A stretch of 11,030 nt of DNA, taken from Deltaproteobacteria bacterium (GTDB lineage: Bacteria > Desulfobacterota > Desulfobacteria > Desulfobacterales > ETH-SRB1). Every line of letters starts with the position of its first letter. Positions within the stretch are counted from its first letter, which is position 1. The translations under genes and the position numbers were made by a program. Below the pieces are notes generated by a model that was not told the DNA's origin, searched no databases, and was given only the letters and a program-made list of their open reading frames with translations. Below are positions 1-7,133 of the stretch, one piece after another. Where the stretch lies: assembly GCA_019309665.1 (NCBI GenBank), contig JAFDFV010000144.1:1-11030 (forward strand). Direction: 5' to 3'.

Positions 1-123
1 TTTTTTCACTATGTCAAGCATAATAAGAGATCTTTGCATAACCCAAAATCTTGCTTATGATTTTTATATTTCAGGCCTCAGATATTCATTGAAATTTTAG
101 CATTTACGGGTCTATACTCTACG

Positions 124-1206
124 TTATTTCAGCACCTCATTGTATACTTTTATAGTTCTCTCAAACATAGCCTCGTTGGTAAAATATTTTTGAACACGAT
201 TTTTGCCGGCTTCACCGTATTTCCTGCAAAGATCTTTATTTTTCAAAAGATGACAAATAGCATTTGCCAAAGCATTTGAGTCCATTGGAGGAACAACCAG
301 ACCTGTTTCCTTATGAACATTGACAAAAGAAGTTCCTGTGCCTAATTCTGTTGATATAACTGGTTTACCGCATGCCATAGCTTCAAGCAGAACAATGCCA
401 AAAGCCTCACTCCTGTAAATAGAGGGAAGTACCAGAAGATCAGAAGCATGAAGAAGGGCATCCCGCTTCTCGTCATTTATTGCCCCCAAAAACACAACTC
501 TATCATCTAAAGACAGATTTTTGCTTAATGCGCGCATACGTGATTCCAAAGGTTCACCTTCCCCCACAATCAGTAAAGTGCCCTTAACTCTTTTCATGGC
601 CTGGATCAAATACTGAAGTCCTTTATAGTATCGCATTTTGCCTATAAAAAGTATGATTCTGTCCCCATATTTTTGTCTAATATCAAAAACAGCATTTCTA
701 AAACGCTCTTTGCGTTGAAACCGATTAAAATCAATTCCCAGAGGATTCACTACACATCTATCTTTAACTTTTTGTAGTGAGTTAGATGTCATAAGATAAT
801 TTGAAGAAGTCGGCATTATAACCTTTGCGTGTCTTAAAAAATGAAACATAAATGGTGAGTAGAAAGCCAGTAATTCTTTCTGTTTTACAATATCACTATG
901 GTATGTAACAATATATGGCTTTTTTATTCTGGATAAAATTAGAGATAGTTCGGCTGTAGGATTTGGGAAATGGAAATGGAGAATGTCAGCATCATTGCTA
1001 AGCGCTTTTAGATGATAAAAGAAATTTGGTGTAATGGGGGCTGACTGCAACCTGCCATGTTCCCCGACTTTTGTTATCTTAATCGAATTATCATAATAAA
1101 TTGATGTGGTTGGTTCTGTATTGGATACAAGCACCTCAGTTTGAATGCCATATGCATTAAGGCCATGGCAAAGGCAATTTATATGTTGTTCAATACCGCC
1201 TATCAC
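124..1206 (-). CDS. GT4-family glycosyltransferase, start uncertain
   Basis: A GT-B retaining glycosyltransferase that would transfer a sugar from a nucleotide donor to the lipid-linked repeat unit on the cytoplasmic face; donor and acceptor are unknown. Numbered from the GTG start, it shows the acceptor-side GGxEQH motif at residues 3-8, the donor-domain stretch GKMRYYKGL at 189-197, and the E-x7-E motif at E267/E275 followed by the loop AMACGKPVIS. It ends in a normal C-terminal helix (VYNEVLK). The GTG at 1206-1204 overlaps the upstream stop by 4 nt, but it starts too late: the same frame upstream encodes KILQVYKDYYPPV, the first beta strand and loop expected in this family. That extension reaches an ATT codon at 1245-1243, and no ATG, GTG or TTG is in frame between there and the stop at 1287-1285. 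Either ATT is used or the original ATG was lost. Family assignment is firm; the start is not. Confidence 0.88.
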   Translation of the reverse strand: MIGGIEQHINCLCHGLNAYGIQTEVLVSNTEPTTSIYYDNSIKITKVGEHGRLQSAPITPNFFYHLKALSNDADILHFHFPNPTAELSLILSRIKKPYIVTYHSDIVKQKELLAFYSPFMFHFLRHAKVIMPTSSNYLMTSNSLQKVKDRCVVNPLGIDFNRFQRKERFRNAVFDIRQKYGDRIILFIGKMRYYKGLQYLIQAMKRVKGTLLIVGEGEPLESRMRALSKNLSLDDRVVFLGAINDEKRDALLHASDLLVLPSIYRSEAFGIVLLEAMACGKPVISTELGTGTSFVNVHKETGLVVPPMDSNALANAICHLLKNKDLCRKYGEAGKNRVQKYFTNEAMFERTIKVYNEVLK

Positions 1207-2489
1207 AGGAGGATAATAGTCTTTATAAACTTGTAATATTTTAATGTTGTGACTTGTGGATTTCGTAAGGGGCCTGACAAAAGATCAAGCAATTCGAAAT
1301 AAAGCGACTCTATATCTTTAAACAGGCGCTTTTTTGAAAAGTTTTGCACCACAAATGATTTGGCCGCACTTGCCTTCTCTTCCCTTACTTGTTTATTTTT
1401 AACCAAACATTTTAAACCATTGGCAAATCCTTTGGCATCATTGTCCCTGCATAGTATGCCCCGCTCACAAATTTTAAAGCCATCTGATACAACTTCTGAT
1501 TGTGAATCACCCAAAAGATCCCGCACACCGCCAACATCGGTTGCAATAACCGGCACCGAACATGCCATGGCCTCAATGAGAGAAACAGGCGTCCCTTCGT
1601 TGTTTGAAGTCAAGGCAACTATATCAAGATTACTGTAAATTTCCGGCAATTTTTTTTGCCAGCCGCAAAATTGTACGTGATCAGACAATCCTTGCTGCTT
1701 GCAATAGGCAATCAGCTCCTCTTTTAATTCGCCATCTCCGATAATTAAAAAAAATACTTTAATTGATGGATTCTCTTCGAGAAAAATGTTTGCCGATTCT
1801 AAAAACATCTTGTGATTCTTTATTGGAACCAGCCTGCCAACAATACCTATCCTCAATTCATCAGCAATGGAATCACTCTCGCCTGGATTAAAAATTTGTG
1901 TTGACTCTCCATGATGATCTTTACTTGCAAGGAAGGGCTCCAGATCAAAGCCGAGCTTTACCACCCTGACTTTGCTTGCCTGTGCAATTCGGTACTTGTT
2001 TGCAAGTTCGTTCTTTTGGCTTTCACTTATGGCAATAACGATGTCAGTAATTTTAGCCAGGATACGCTCGGTCAATATGAATATTGTGGACATCATTCTT
2101 CCAAAATAACCATGGAATACATGTCCATGATTCCCACCATAAATTAAGTTGTGGATAAAAACCGCTATCCTGCCGACTGTCCCTGCCTTTGCGGTGTGTG
2201 TATGGACTATATCCGGTTTCTCCTGATTCAATATCCGGAAAATACTCAAGAACGACCTAACATCATTCACAATACTGATTTCTCTCTGAAGGTCGGAAAT
2301 GATCGGCTTTATGCCATACGTATCAGCGAGATAGCTCATGTCCCCTTCTTTGGCAGATACTTTTCCAGTAACGAGGACTGACTGGAATTGATCAGGATCA
2401 AGCCCTTGTGTAAGGATCGTTGCATGAATAGCCGGTCCGCCTATATTAAGACGGGCTATTATTCTTAATATCTTTATCTTATTATTCAT
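1203..2489 (-). CDS. GT4-family glycosyltransferase, full-length partner of the stump at 8344-8613
   Basis: A GT-B glycosyltransferase of 428 residues, probably cytoplasmic and membrane-associated, adding one sugar of the repeat unit. Visible features are the N-terminal strand and glycine loop (KILRIIARLNIGGPAIH, 6-22), the HTHTAKAG segment at 96-103, the donor-binding GRLVPIKNH at 218-226, and E298-x7-E306 with AMACSVPVIATDVGG after it. The last 20 or so residues (from about LRNPQV) are read through sequence that, in another frame, encodes the start of the next glycosyltransferase, so the native C-terminus is probably altered. It starts at ATG 2489-2487. No Shine-Dalgarno is evident, because the upstream 20-50 nt are spacer and an arm of the GxxExxY inverted repeat. 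Residues 1 to about 75 are nearly duplicated by the stump at 8344-8613. Next gene: 4-nt overlap or more. Confidence 0.9.
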   Translation of the reverse strand: MNNKIKILRIIARLNIGGPAIHATILTQGLDPDQFQSVLVTGKVSAKEGDMSYLADTYGIKPIISDLQREISIVNDVRSFLSIFRILNQEKPDIVHTHTAKAGTVGRIAVFIHNLIYGGNHGHVFHGYFGRMMSTIFILTERILAKITDIVIAISESQKNELANKYRIAQASKVRVVKLGFDLEPFLASKDHHGESTQIFNPGESDSIADELRIGIVGRLVPIKNHKMFLESANIFLEENPSIKVFFLIIGDGELKEELIAYCKQQGLSDHVQFCGWQKKLPEIYSNLDIVALTSNNEGTPVSLIEAMACSVPVIATDVGGVRDLLGDSQSEVVSDGFKICERGILCRDNDAKGFANGLKCLVKNKQVREEKASAAKSFVVQNFSKKRLFKDIESLYFELLDLLSGPLRNPQVTTLKYYKFIKTIILL

Positions 2490-2507
2490 TTTGAAAACAA
2501 AGTATTA

Positions 2508-2537
2508 ATCCGCAGATTACGCAGATTTCACAGATTA
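2508..2537 (+). repeat. Inverted-repeat arm, left (3 x 9-mer)
   Basis: This 30-nt arm is the exact reverse complement of 2911-2940. It contains the stop codon of the GxxExxY gene (TGA at 2530-2528). The match ends sharply at both edges (2507/2941 and 2538/2910 do not pair). Confidence 0.92.
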
Positions 2538-2896
2538 TAAACAAATCGCTTATACTCAAGGGATTTTGCTCCGAAGTTCAACAAAAGGCCAACTTTAAGT
2601 GCCGTGGCTTTCAGGTAATTGATTAATTGGGCTTCTTCAGTGCCGGACAGCCTATCCAGCGCCTTAATTTCAACTATAACTTCATCAAAACATACAAAAT
2701 CAGGTTGATATGTCTTATTTAAGGGTTTTCCTTTATATAAAATTTTAACAAAAGGCTGTGATCTGTAAGAAATTTTCCTAATTAAAAATTCTCTTCCTAA
2801 AACCTCTTGATAAACCGCCTCAAGAAACCCACAACCCAGCTCTTTGTGAACCTCTATAGCTGCCCCTATGATTTTATAGGTTTTTTCATCATTCAC
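2528..2896 (-). CDS. GxxExxY family protein (PDDEXK-like fold)
   Basis: A 122-residue protein of the GxxExxY family, which has a PD-(D/E)xK nuclease-like core and whose cellular role is not established. The name motif is GFLEAVY at 23-29. The nuclease-like residues are visible as PDF with D66, VEIKA with E76 and K78, and the following helix with Q90 (EEAQLINYLKA). The length is normal for the family. The coding sequence begins 14 nt inside the right inverted arm, and its last codons (AAT CTG TGA) are part of the left arm, so the repeat unit and the protein end share a reading frame. The start ATG at 2896-2894 has only a weak purine stretch ahead of it. It is unrelated to polysaccharide synthesis and is best read as the cargo of an inserted cassette. 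Being intact suggests a recent arrival or selection. Confidence 0.9.
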   Translation of the reverse strand: MNDEKTYKIIGAAIEVHKELGCGFLEAVYQEVLGREFLIRKISYRSQPFVKILYKGKPLNKTYQPDFVCFDEVIVEIKALDRLSGTEEAQLINYLKATALKVGLLLNFGAKSLEYKRFVYNL

Positions 2897-2909
2897 TTTT
2901 TATGTTTCC

Positions 2910-4088
2910 CTAATCTGTGAAATCTGCGTAATCTGCGGATGATTTATTAGAGTTACAAGCTGCTTCATAGACCCTTATAGTTTCTTCAGCACATTTTTCC
3001 CAGGAAAATTGTTTTACTCTTTCAAGTCCTTTTTTGACGAGACTTTCTTTTAGGCCTTTATCTGTCAGGATGCCATGCATAGCCCTTGCCAGGGCATCAA
3101 CGTCGTAAGGATTTACTAACACCGCCGCATCTCCGGCTACCTCGGGCATGGAAGAGATATTAGATGTAATTACCGGAGTTCCGCAGGCCATGGCCTCAAG
3201 GATAGGAAGGCCGAAGCCTTCGTATAAAGACGGAAAAATGAACAGGTCAGCGGCTCTGTATAGAATTGGTAAATCTTCATCTTCGACAAAACCGGTCATC
3301 ACGACCCTGTCTGAAAGGCCATGCTCTTTTATTTGATCAAACAGTACTCGATTTCTTTTTCGTAGAATGCCACAGATAGCCAGACTAACGTCCTTTGTTT
3401 TATCTTTTATAATCTTTGAATAACTTTTTAAAATCCTTTCTCCATTTTTCCTCAGATCTGATAGACCTAAGGCCATTATGTAGGGTTTTTTAAGACCGTA
3501 TTTCTTGAGAGTCGCCCCAACTCCATTTGTCTCATCTTTAGGCCTAAATCTTTTCAGATCAATTCCATGATAAATCACATGGATTTTATCTTCTTTAATA
3601 TTAAAAAGATCTATGATGTCTTGTTTTGTCGCCTCGGATATAGCGATTATCTTGCTTGATCTCTCGAGCGATCGTTTTATGATAAAGCGCCAATAGATCG
3701 TATAATATTTTGGATAAATCTCCGGCATTTTGAATACAACTAAATCATGTATGGTCACCACTTGCTTTATATTCCCAATCCTCAGAATAGGCATGTGAAA
3801 TGTTAGCGAATGAAACATATTGATATTATGCTTCTTAAAAATAATAGGTAAAACAAGGTTTTCCCACGCATCCCTTAAAATCCTATTTCTATAATCAACG
3901 GCTGTTAATATCTCGTGGTGTTTCGTACAAGACGGCATAAAAAATAAATTGGCAACGTCTTTATGCAAAATGAGGGTAATATGGTCATTACACTCGCTTC
4001 GCAGGATGTGACGGATCAGATAAAAGGCGTAATAGCCAAAACCAGTATTACGCTTATAGATTGTTCTGCCGTCTATACAAATATTCAT
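2910..4088 (-). CDS. GT4-family glycosyltransferase (mannosyltransferase-like)
   Basis: A GT-B glycosyltransferase of 392 residues with a classic GT4 layout: the N-terminal MNICIDGRTI strand followed by the glycine-aromatic loop NTGFGYYA (14-21), TIHDL at 112-116, donor-site basic residues R213/K214, and E290-x7-E298 (EGFGLPILEAMACGTPVI). Relatives with the EGFGLPxLE signature often transfer mannose or rhamnose, but the sugar cannot be settled here. The start ATG at 4088-4086 lies 22 nt after the flippase stop, with a GAG-containing purine run just upstream. The last nine residues, SADYADFTD, and the TAG stop are encoded by the right arm of the adjacent inverted repeat, so the natural C-terminus near residue 381 has been extended by insertion. 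The extension lies outside the catalytic domains and is probably tolerated. Confidence 0.93.
   Translation of the reverse strand: MNICIDGRTIYKRNTGFGYYAFYLIRHILRSECNDHITLILHKDVANLFFMPSCTKHHEILTAVDYRNRILRDAWENLVLPIIFKKHNINMFHSLTFHMPILRIGNIKQVVTIHDLVVFKMPEIYPKYYTIYWRFIIKRSLERSSKIIAISEATKQDIIDLFNIKEDKIHVIYHGIDLKRFRPKDETNGVGATLKKYGLKKPYIMALGLSDLRKNGERILKSYSKIIKDKTKDVSLAICGILRKRNRVLFDQIKEHGLSDRVVMTGFVEDEDLPILYRAADLFIFPSLYEGFGLPILEAMACGTPVITSNISSMPEVAGDAAVLVNPYDVDALARAMHGILTDKGLKESLVKKGLERVKQFSWEKCAEETIRVYEAACNSNKSSADYADFTD
2911..2940 (-). repeat. Inverted-repeat arm, right (3 x 9-mer)
   Basis: This arm is the perfect reverse complement of 2508-2537. Read on the minus strand it encodes the SADYADFTD tail of the glycosyltransferase ending at 2910. 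The opposite orientation in the left arm gives Asn-Leu-stop to the GxxExxY protein. Confidence 0.92.
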
Positions 4089-4110
4089 AATTTCTCGTTT
4101 GATTCTTCCG

Positions 4111-5544
4111 TCAAACTCCTGCTGTTAAGCTATTTTCTTTATATTGATTCTTATAAAAAAGCAAAACCAAGGCGATAAGGGCGATCATCCCTCCGGTGAT
4201 AAACCCCACCATATTAAAACAAAAGTGCCAGATTAAAATTTGAAGAAAACCGAACAAAAGCATGCGGAAGAATATATATGCGAGCCTTTTTATATCAATT
4301 CCTGCCAGTTTTTTCGTAATTACCAAATAGATCAAAACAAAGAGCGTCAATTCCGTGATGATGGTAGCCACAGCCGCACCTATTCCTTTGTACATCGGAA
4401 TAAAAAAAAAGTTCAACCCAACATTGATGAAGGCACAACAGATAGCAAAAAACGCATACCTGTCCTGAGAATCGGTTGCTACCATCAACTGGGTCAGGAC
4501 ATAATTTGGAAAGATAAAAAGAAGAGCTATAAGCAATAGTTTCAAGTTAACTGCGCTTGCTTGATATACTTCCGTATAGATCGCAGATATAATCTTATCT
4601 GCCCATAAAAACCCAAATATAAAAATAAAAAAACCCAGTTCCAAAAAAAGGCTAAAGCTTTTTTGATAATCTTTTTGCAGTTTCGGTACATCAGAAACCC
4701 ATCCTTTGGAAAAAGATGGGAAAGTAGCGGTTAGAACGGCCATAGGAATAAGCATGAGACCCTGGATCAGAATATAAGCGGCATTATAAATACCGACCTC
4801 TGTATCACCATGAAAATATTTAAGCATCAGGATGTCAATTCTAAAGTAAACAAAAGTGAAAAAGGCGACCATGCACAGAGAAAATCCTTCCTTCCATGTA
4901 GCTTTGTCAGACAGTGCCATACCCCATGCAACCAAGCTAATTTTGAAACGTTTTTTCAGAACTTCAGCCGCTACCCAAACCGATACTATATAGCTTAGAA
5001 TAAAGGATATCCCAAGCGAGTAAAGAGGCCAGCCTATAAGGATGAAGAGTGTACCCAAAGAAATAAATAATACTTTTTGGATGACGACAAGAATCGATTC
5101 ATATTCCATGGCCTCAAAGGCCCTGTAAACTCCACAAAAGAACTTGAGATAGGCATCAAGTACCATCCCCAAAAGCATGAACCCGATGAGCACCTTGAGC
5201 TCGACATCTATTTTCAAAAATATCAGACTTATGGCGGCCAAGCATAGAAACGTGATTGAGACAAGAATTTCCTTTGTAAACAGGTCGTGAAACAGAATTT
5301 GATGGTTTTCCTTATTTCGGGCAATTCTCTTCGTAACCATGGTGCTGAATCCCCAGTCCATCAAAAAGCCCCACAACACCACAAAGGTATATGCAAAGGA
5401 GTATTGGCCGAACTGCTCCTTTCCAAGGACTCTGGCTAGGAATATATAAAAAAGAAATAAAAAGCCCCGCCCAAAGGCAGAGCTTCCAAAAATCCAGAGA
5501 CTGTTCTTGCTTATTCTGTCCTTAAAGATAAATTTTTCTCCCAT
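4111..5544 (-). CDS. wzx: Wzx-type polysaccharide flippase (MOP superfamily)
   Basis: An inner-membrane flippase of 477 residues, expected to translocate undecaprenyl-linked repeat units to the periplasmic side. It is almost wholly hydrophobic and fits 12 to 14 membrane spans. The N-terminal signature LARVLGKEQFGQYSF (36-50) is typical of polysaccharide-biosynthesis MOP exporters. The mid-protein FRIDILMLKYFHGDTEVGIYNAAY is the conserved region around helix 7, and ending at KENSLTAGV matches the family length. The start ATG at 5544-5542 follows the Wzy stop by only 17 nt and sits inside a run of degenerate 7-mers, so its ribosome-binding region is repeat-derived. Neighbours on both sides (Wzy-like and GT4) agree with a Wzx/Wzy-dependent pathway. 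The gene symbol reflects role; substrate is unknown. Confidence 0.93.
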   Translation of the reverse strand: MGEKFIFKDRISKNSLWIFGSSAFGRGFLFLFYIFLARVLGKEQFGQYSFAYTFVVLWGFLMDWGFSTMVTKRIARNKENHQILFHDLFTKEILVSITFLCLAAISLIFLKIDVELKVLIGFMLLGMVLDAYLKFFCGVYRAFEAMEYESILVVIQKVLFISLGTLFILIGWPLYSLGISFILSYIVSVWVAAEVLKKRFKISLVAWGMALSDKATWKEGFSLCMVAFFTFVYFRIDILMLKYFHGDTEVGIYNAAYILIQGLMLIPMAVLTATFPSFSKGWVSDVPKLQKDYQKSFSLFLELGFFIFIFGFLWADKIISAIYTEVYQASAVNLKLLLIALLFIFPNYVLTQLMVATDSQDRYAFFAICCAFINVGLNFFFIPMYKGIGAAVATIITELTLFVLIYLVITKKLAGIDIKRLAYIFFRMLLFGFLQILIWHFCFNMVGFITGGMIALIALVLLFYKNQYKENSLTAGV

Positions 5545-5566
5545 CAGCTATCGGCAATGAGCTATG
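5539..5566 (-). repeat. Degenerate 7-mer run between wzy and wzx
   Basis: Reading the minus strand there are four contiguous 7-mers: CATAGCT, CATTGCC, GATAGCT, GATGGGA. They contain the TAG stop of the Wzy-like gene and the ATG of the flippase. Only the first and third are close copies, so this is a weaker repeat than the run at 6740-6774. Confidence 0.45.
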
Positions 5567-6677
5567 GACTTTCCTCAAGGGGCACATCGTCATTTCCACC
5601 GCGTCTTATATTTCCGATCCCCAGCGCAATCAAATACCCAACAAACCCCATAAACACAATAAACCCGAACGCGCCCTGTTCCGCCAAGATATTCAGATAT
5701 TGGTTGTGGGCATTAAAGACGCCATGATATACTTTTGGATATTCGCCGAACTGATAAAACACATTTTTGTAATTGTTAAGCCCAACTCCGAAGAGAGGGT
5801 GGGATTTAAATATTTTTAGGCTATTTCTGTATAGATCTGGCCGGTTTGCAGGGGCTGCGGAATAGCTTCTATTTCGCGCTTGGGGTATAGCTATTAGTCC
5901 TATTAAAAAAAAAGACAAAACAATGGCCGCCGTTTTTAGCGAAGCAGAATGCTTTCTTTTTATCCACAGATAGAAACCCGCCGTGACAAGAAGTGCCACC
6001 CAGGCACTTCTTGAGGTAGTCAGCGGTAAAGTAAGAGCAAACAAACCTATGAAAACGCCCAGCCAAATCCGGTATGTCTTGTTAGTTATCTCTTTTAATT
6101 GACCTAATGTAATAAATATTAACAAAACCAGCCAATTCCCGAATACATTATTGTGTTGAAAAATAGATGCGGAATATACGGTTCTTGAGCCTTTCCCCCA
6201 CGAGCCAAGCACACGATTAACCCATCCTACGTCAAAATACTTTAGGATACAGACCAGGCAAACCACTATCCCAACCGCATTCAATATAATTAAGGCATAA
6301 TTTTTAAGTTTTTCCCTGGAAAGAAATTGAAGGAGAAGAAAAAAAAGGAGCATGGTAGCCATGATTCGAATATCATACTTAATCGACTCGACCTTGTACC
6401 TGGCAAATATAGTGGAGAGAATAAGGCTTAGGCAAAAAAAGGATAGGATCCACAACAAGATTTTCTCTCTAAACATCTCCTTTATATCTGTTCTTGTATA
6501 AAGGACATAACCACACAAGAACAAGATTGAAAATCCAATAACAAACTCAACCGATGAATACTGCATATCCTTTCCAAGAAAGGTGAATCTTGAAAACTGA
6601 TATTCAGCATGCATGCCAACGATAAGCAGCACCAGAAATGTCTTATATATCAAACGGGTTAGATTTTTAGTAACCAT
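5562..6677 (-). CDS. wzy: O-antigen polymerase/ligase-like membrane protein (Wzy_C type), probably 3'-truncated
   Basis: An inner-membrane protein of 371 residues that would polymerise repeat units or ligate the polymer to its carrier at the periplasmic face. About ten hydrophobic spans are visible (roughly 10-24, 43-60, 72-91, 104-119, 126-146, 180-192, 203-221, 224-239, 247-264, 333-354). The large periplasmic loop carries the Wzy_C hallmarks: TTSRSAW with R223, HPLFGVGLNNY at 293-303, and AHNQYLNILAEQG with H324. Polymerase and ligase cannot be told apart by sequence alone; the neighbouring flippase favours polymerase. After one span following the loop, it ends in a polar tail, RRGGNDDVPLEESP, whereas relatives often have another one or two spans. 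The stop falls in the 7-mer run at 5539-5566, so truncation by recombination is plausible. The ATG at 6677 has a weak ribosome-binding site. Confidence 0.85.
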   Translation of the reverse strand: MVTKNLTRLIYKTFLVLLIVGMHAEYQFSRFTFLGKDMQYSSVEFVIGFSILFLCGYVLYTRTDIKEMFREKILLWILSFFCLSLILSTIFARYKVESIKYDIRIMATMLLFFLLLQFLSREKLKNYALIILNAVGIVVCLVCILKYFDVGWVNRVLGSWGKGSRTVYSASIFQHNNVFGNWLVLLIFITLGQLKEITNKTYRIWLGVFIGLFALTLPLTTSRSAWVALLVTAGFYLWIKRKHSASLKTAAIVLSFFLIGLIAIPQARNRSYSAAPANRPDLYRNSLKIFKSHPLFGVGLNNYKNVFYQFGEYPKVYHGVFNAHNQYLNILAEQGAFGFIVFMGFVGYLIALGIGNIRRGGNDDVPLEESP

Positions 6678-6739
6678 AAGTATCTTAATTTTGAATTATC
6701 CTGTCACACTTTCATTCAAAATCCCCTGTAGTTTCTTAC

Positions 6740-6774
6740 CGCATACTCCCAACTCCTTACTGCTCACTCCTCAC
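6740..6774 (-). repeat. Five tandem degenerate 7-mers at the dehydratase 3' end
   Basis: On the minus strand the units are GTGAGGA, GTGAGCA, GTAAGGA, GTTGGGA and GTATGCG, without gaps. All five begin with GT. The first overlaps the stop codon of the broken dehydratase copy. Similarity between the two dehydratase copies ends exactly here. Confidence 0.7.
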
Positions 6775-7125
6775 ACCACCGCTTCATCATCTGACATCGC
6801 ATACTCAGGCACAACCTCTTTCAACTTGGCTTTAATCCCACTTGCATCGTGTGTATCTGCCAGCGCCTTCAATTCCCTTATTTTTTCTTCAAGATAGCTT
6901 AAGTTGTTAAATTCTGATTCTTGGAGCGTTCGGCCTTTTGTCGGAACGTTATTTTTCAAAACAAAAATCTTCTCATGCTCGGTCTTTACAATCCCTTCTC
7001 TATCTGTAATCAACTCCTCGTGAAGTTTCTCACCCGGCCTGAGACCTATAAATTTTATCTCAATATCTGCATCAGGTTCTTTGCCGGAAAGACGAATCAG
7101 GTCTCTGGCCATATCTACTATTTTG
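6771..7125. repeat. Direct duplication, copy of 8610-8964
   Basis: The 355-nt segment 6771-7125 matches 8610-8964 in the same orientation with a constant offset of 1839. On the 6771 side, identity breaks right after the shared GTGTGAG, where stop and next start overlap in the intact copy. On the 7125 side it breaks at CTATTTTG. Confidence 0.85.
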
Positions 7126-7133
7126 GTAGCCAT
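6771..7133 (-). pseudogene. 3'-terminal fragment of a FlaA1/CapD-type dehydratase
   Basis: An open frame of 120 codons whose residues 4-120 align without net gaps to residues 518-634 of the intact dehydratase at 8610-10514 (shared: KIVDMARDLIRLSGKEPD, FIGLRPGEKL, and the SDDEAVV end). Everything before this, meaning the membrane helices and both Rossmann domains with the catalytic residues, is missing, so it cannot be an enzyme. The first three residues (Met-Ala-Thr) come from foreign sequence: the ATG at 7133-7131 lies in the edge of the four-helix-bundle element's arm, with no ribosome-binding site. The copies have diverged noticeably in the variable stretch after residue 45, so this is an older duplication or a remnant of a related allele, not a recent copy. 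Confidence 0.85.

Larger units (their letters stand above)
2508..2940. mobile_element. Repeat-armed GxxExxY cassette (putative non-autonomous element)
   Basis: A 433-bp unit consisting of a single GxxExxY gene between two perfect 30-bp inverted arms (2508-2537 and 2911-2940). Each arm is three 9-mers; reading the left arm: CGCAGATTA, CGCAGATTT, CACAGATTA. There is no transposase or recombinase. It separates two glycosyltransferase genes and alters both sides: the right arm supplies the last codons and stop of the upstream glycosyltransferase, and the left arm lies where the ribosome-binding region of the downstream one would be. No convincing target duplication is visible next to the arms. 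The structure is seen directly; mobility is inference. Confidence 0.6.

Noticed and set aside
1..123. Promoter for a gene beyond the left edge (TTGACA on the minus strand at 17-12)
   Set aside because: The -10 region and the gene would lie outside the window, so it cannot be supported.
2508..2940. CRISPR-like repeats
   Set aside because: The two 30-nt repeats are inverted, not direct, there are only two, and a gene lies between them.
2500..2950. Target-site duplication flanking the GxxExxY unit
   Set aside because: A TATTA/TTATTA similarity is present near the two edges but is not directly adjacent to both arms and is expected by chance in AT-rich DNA.
5869..6066. 65-codon minus-strand open frame
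   Set aside because: It lies in another frame within the Wzy-like gene and shows no family features.
6678..6739. Separate promoter for wzy
   Set aside because: Only weak hexamers are seen (TTGAAT with TAATTC at short spacing), not enough to call.
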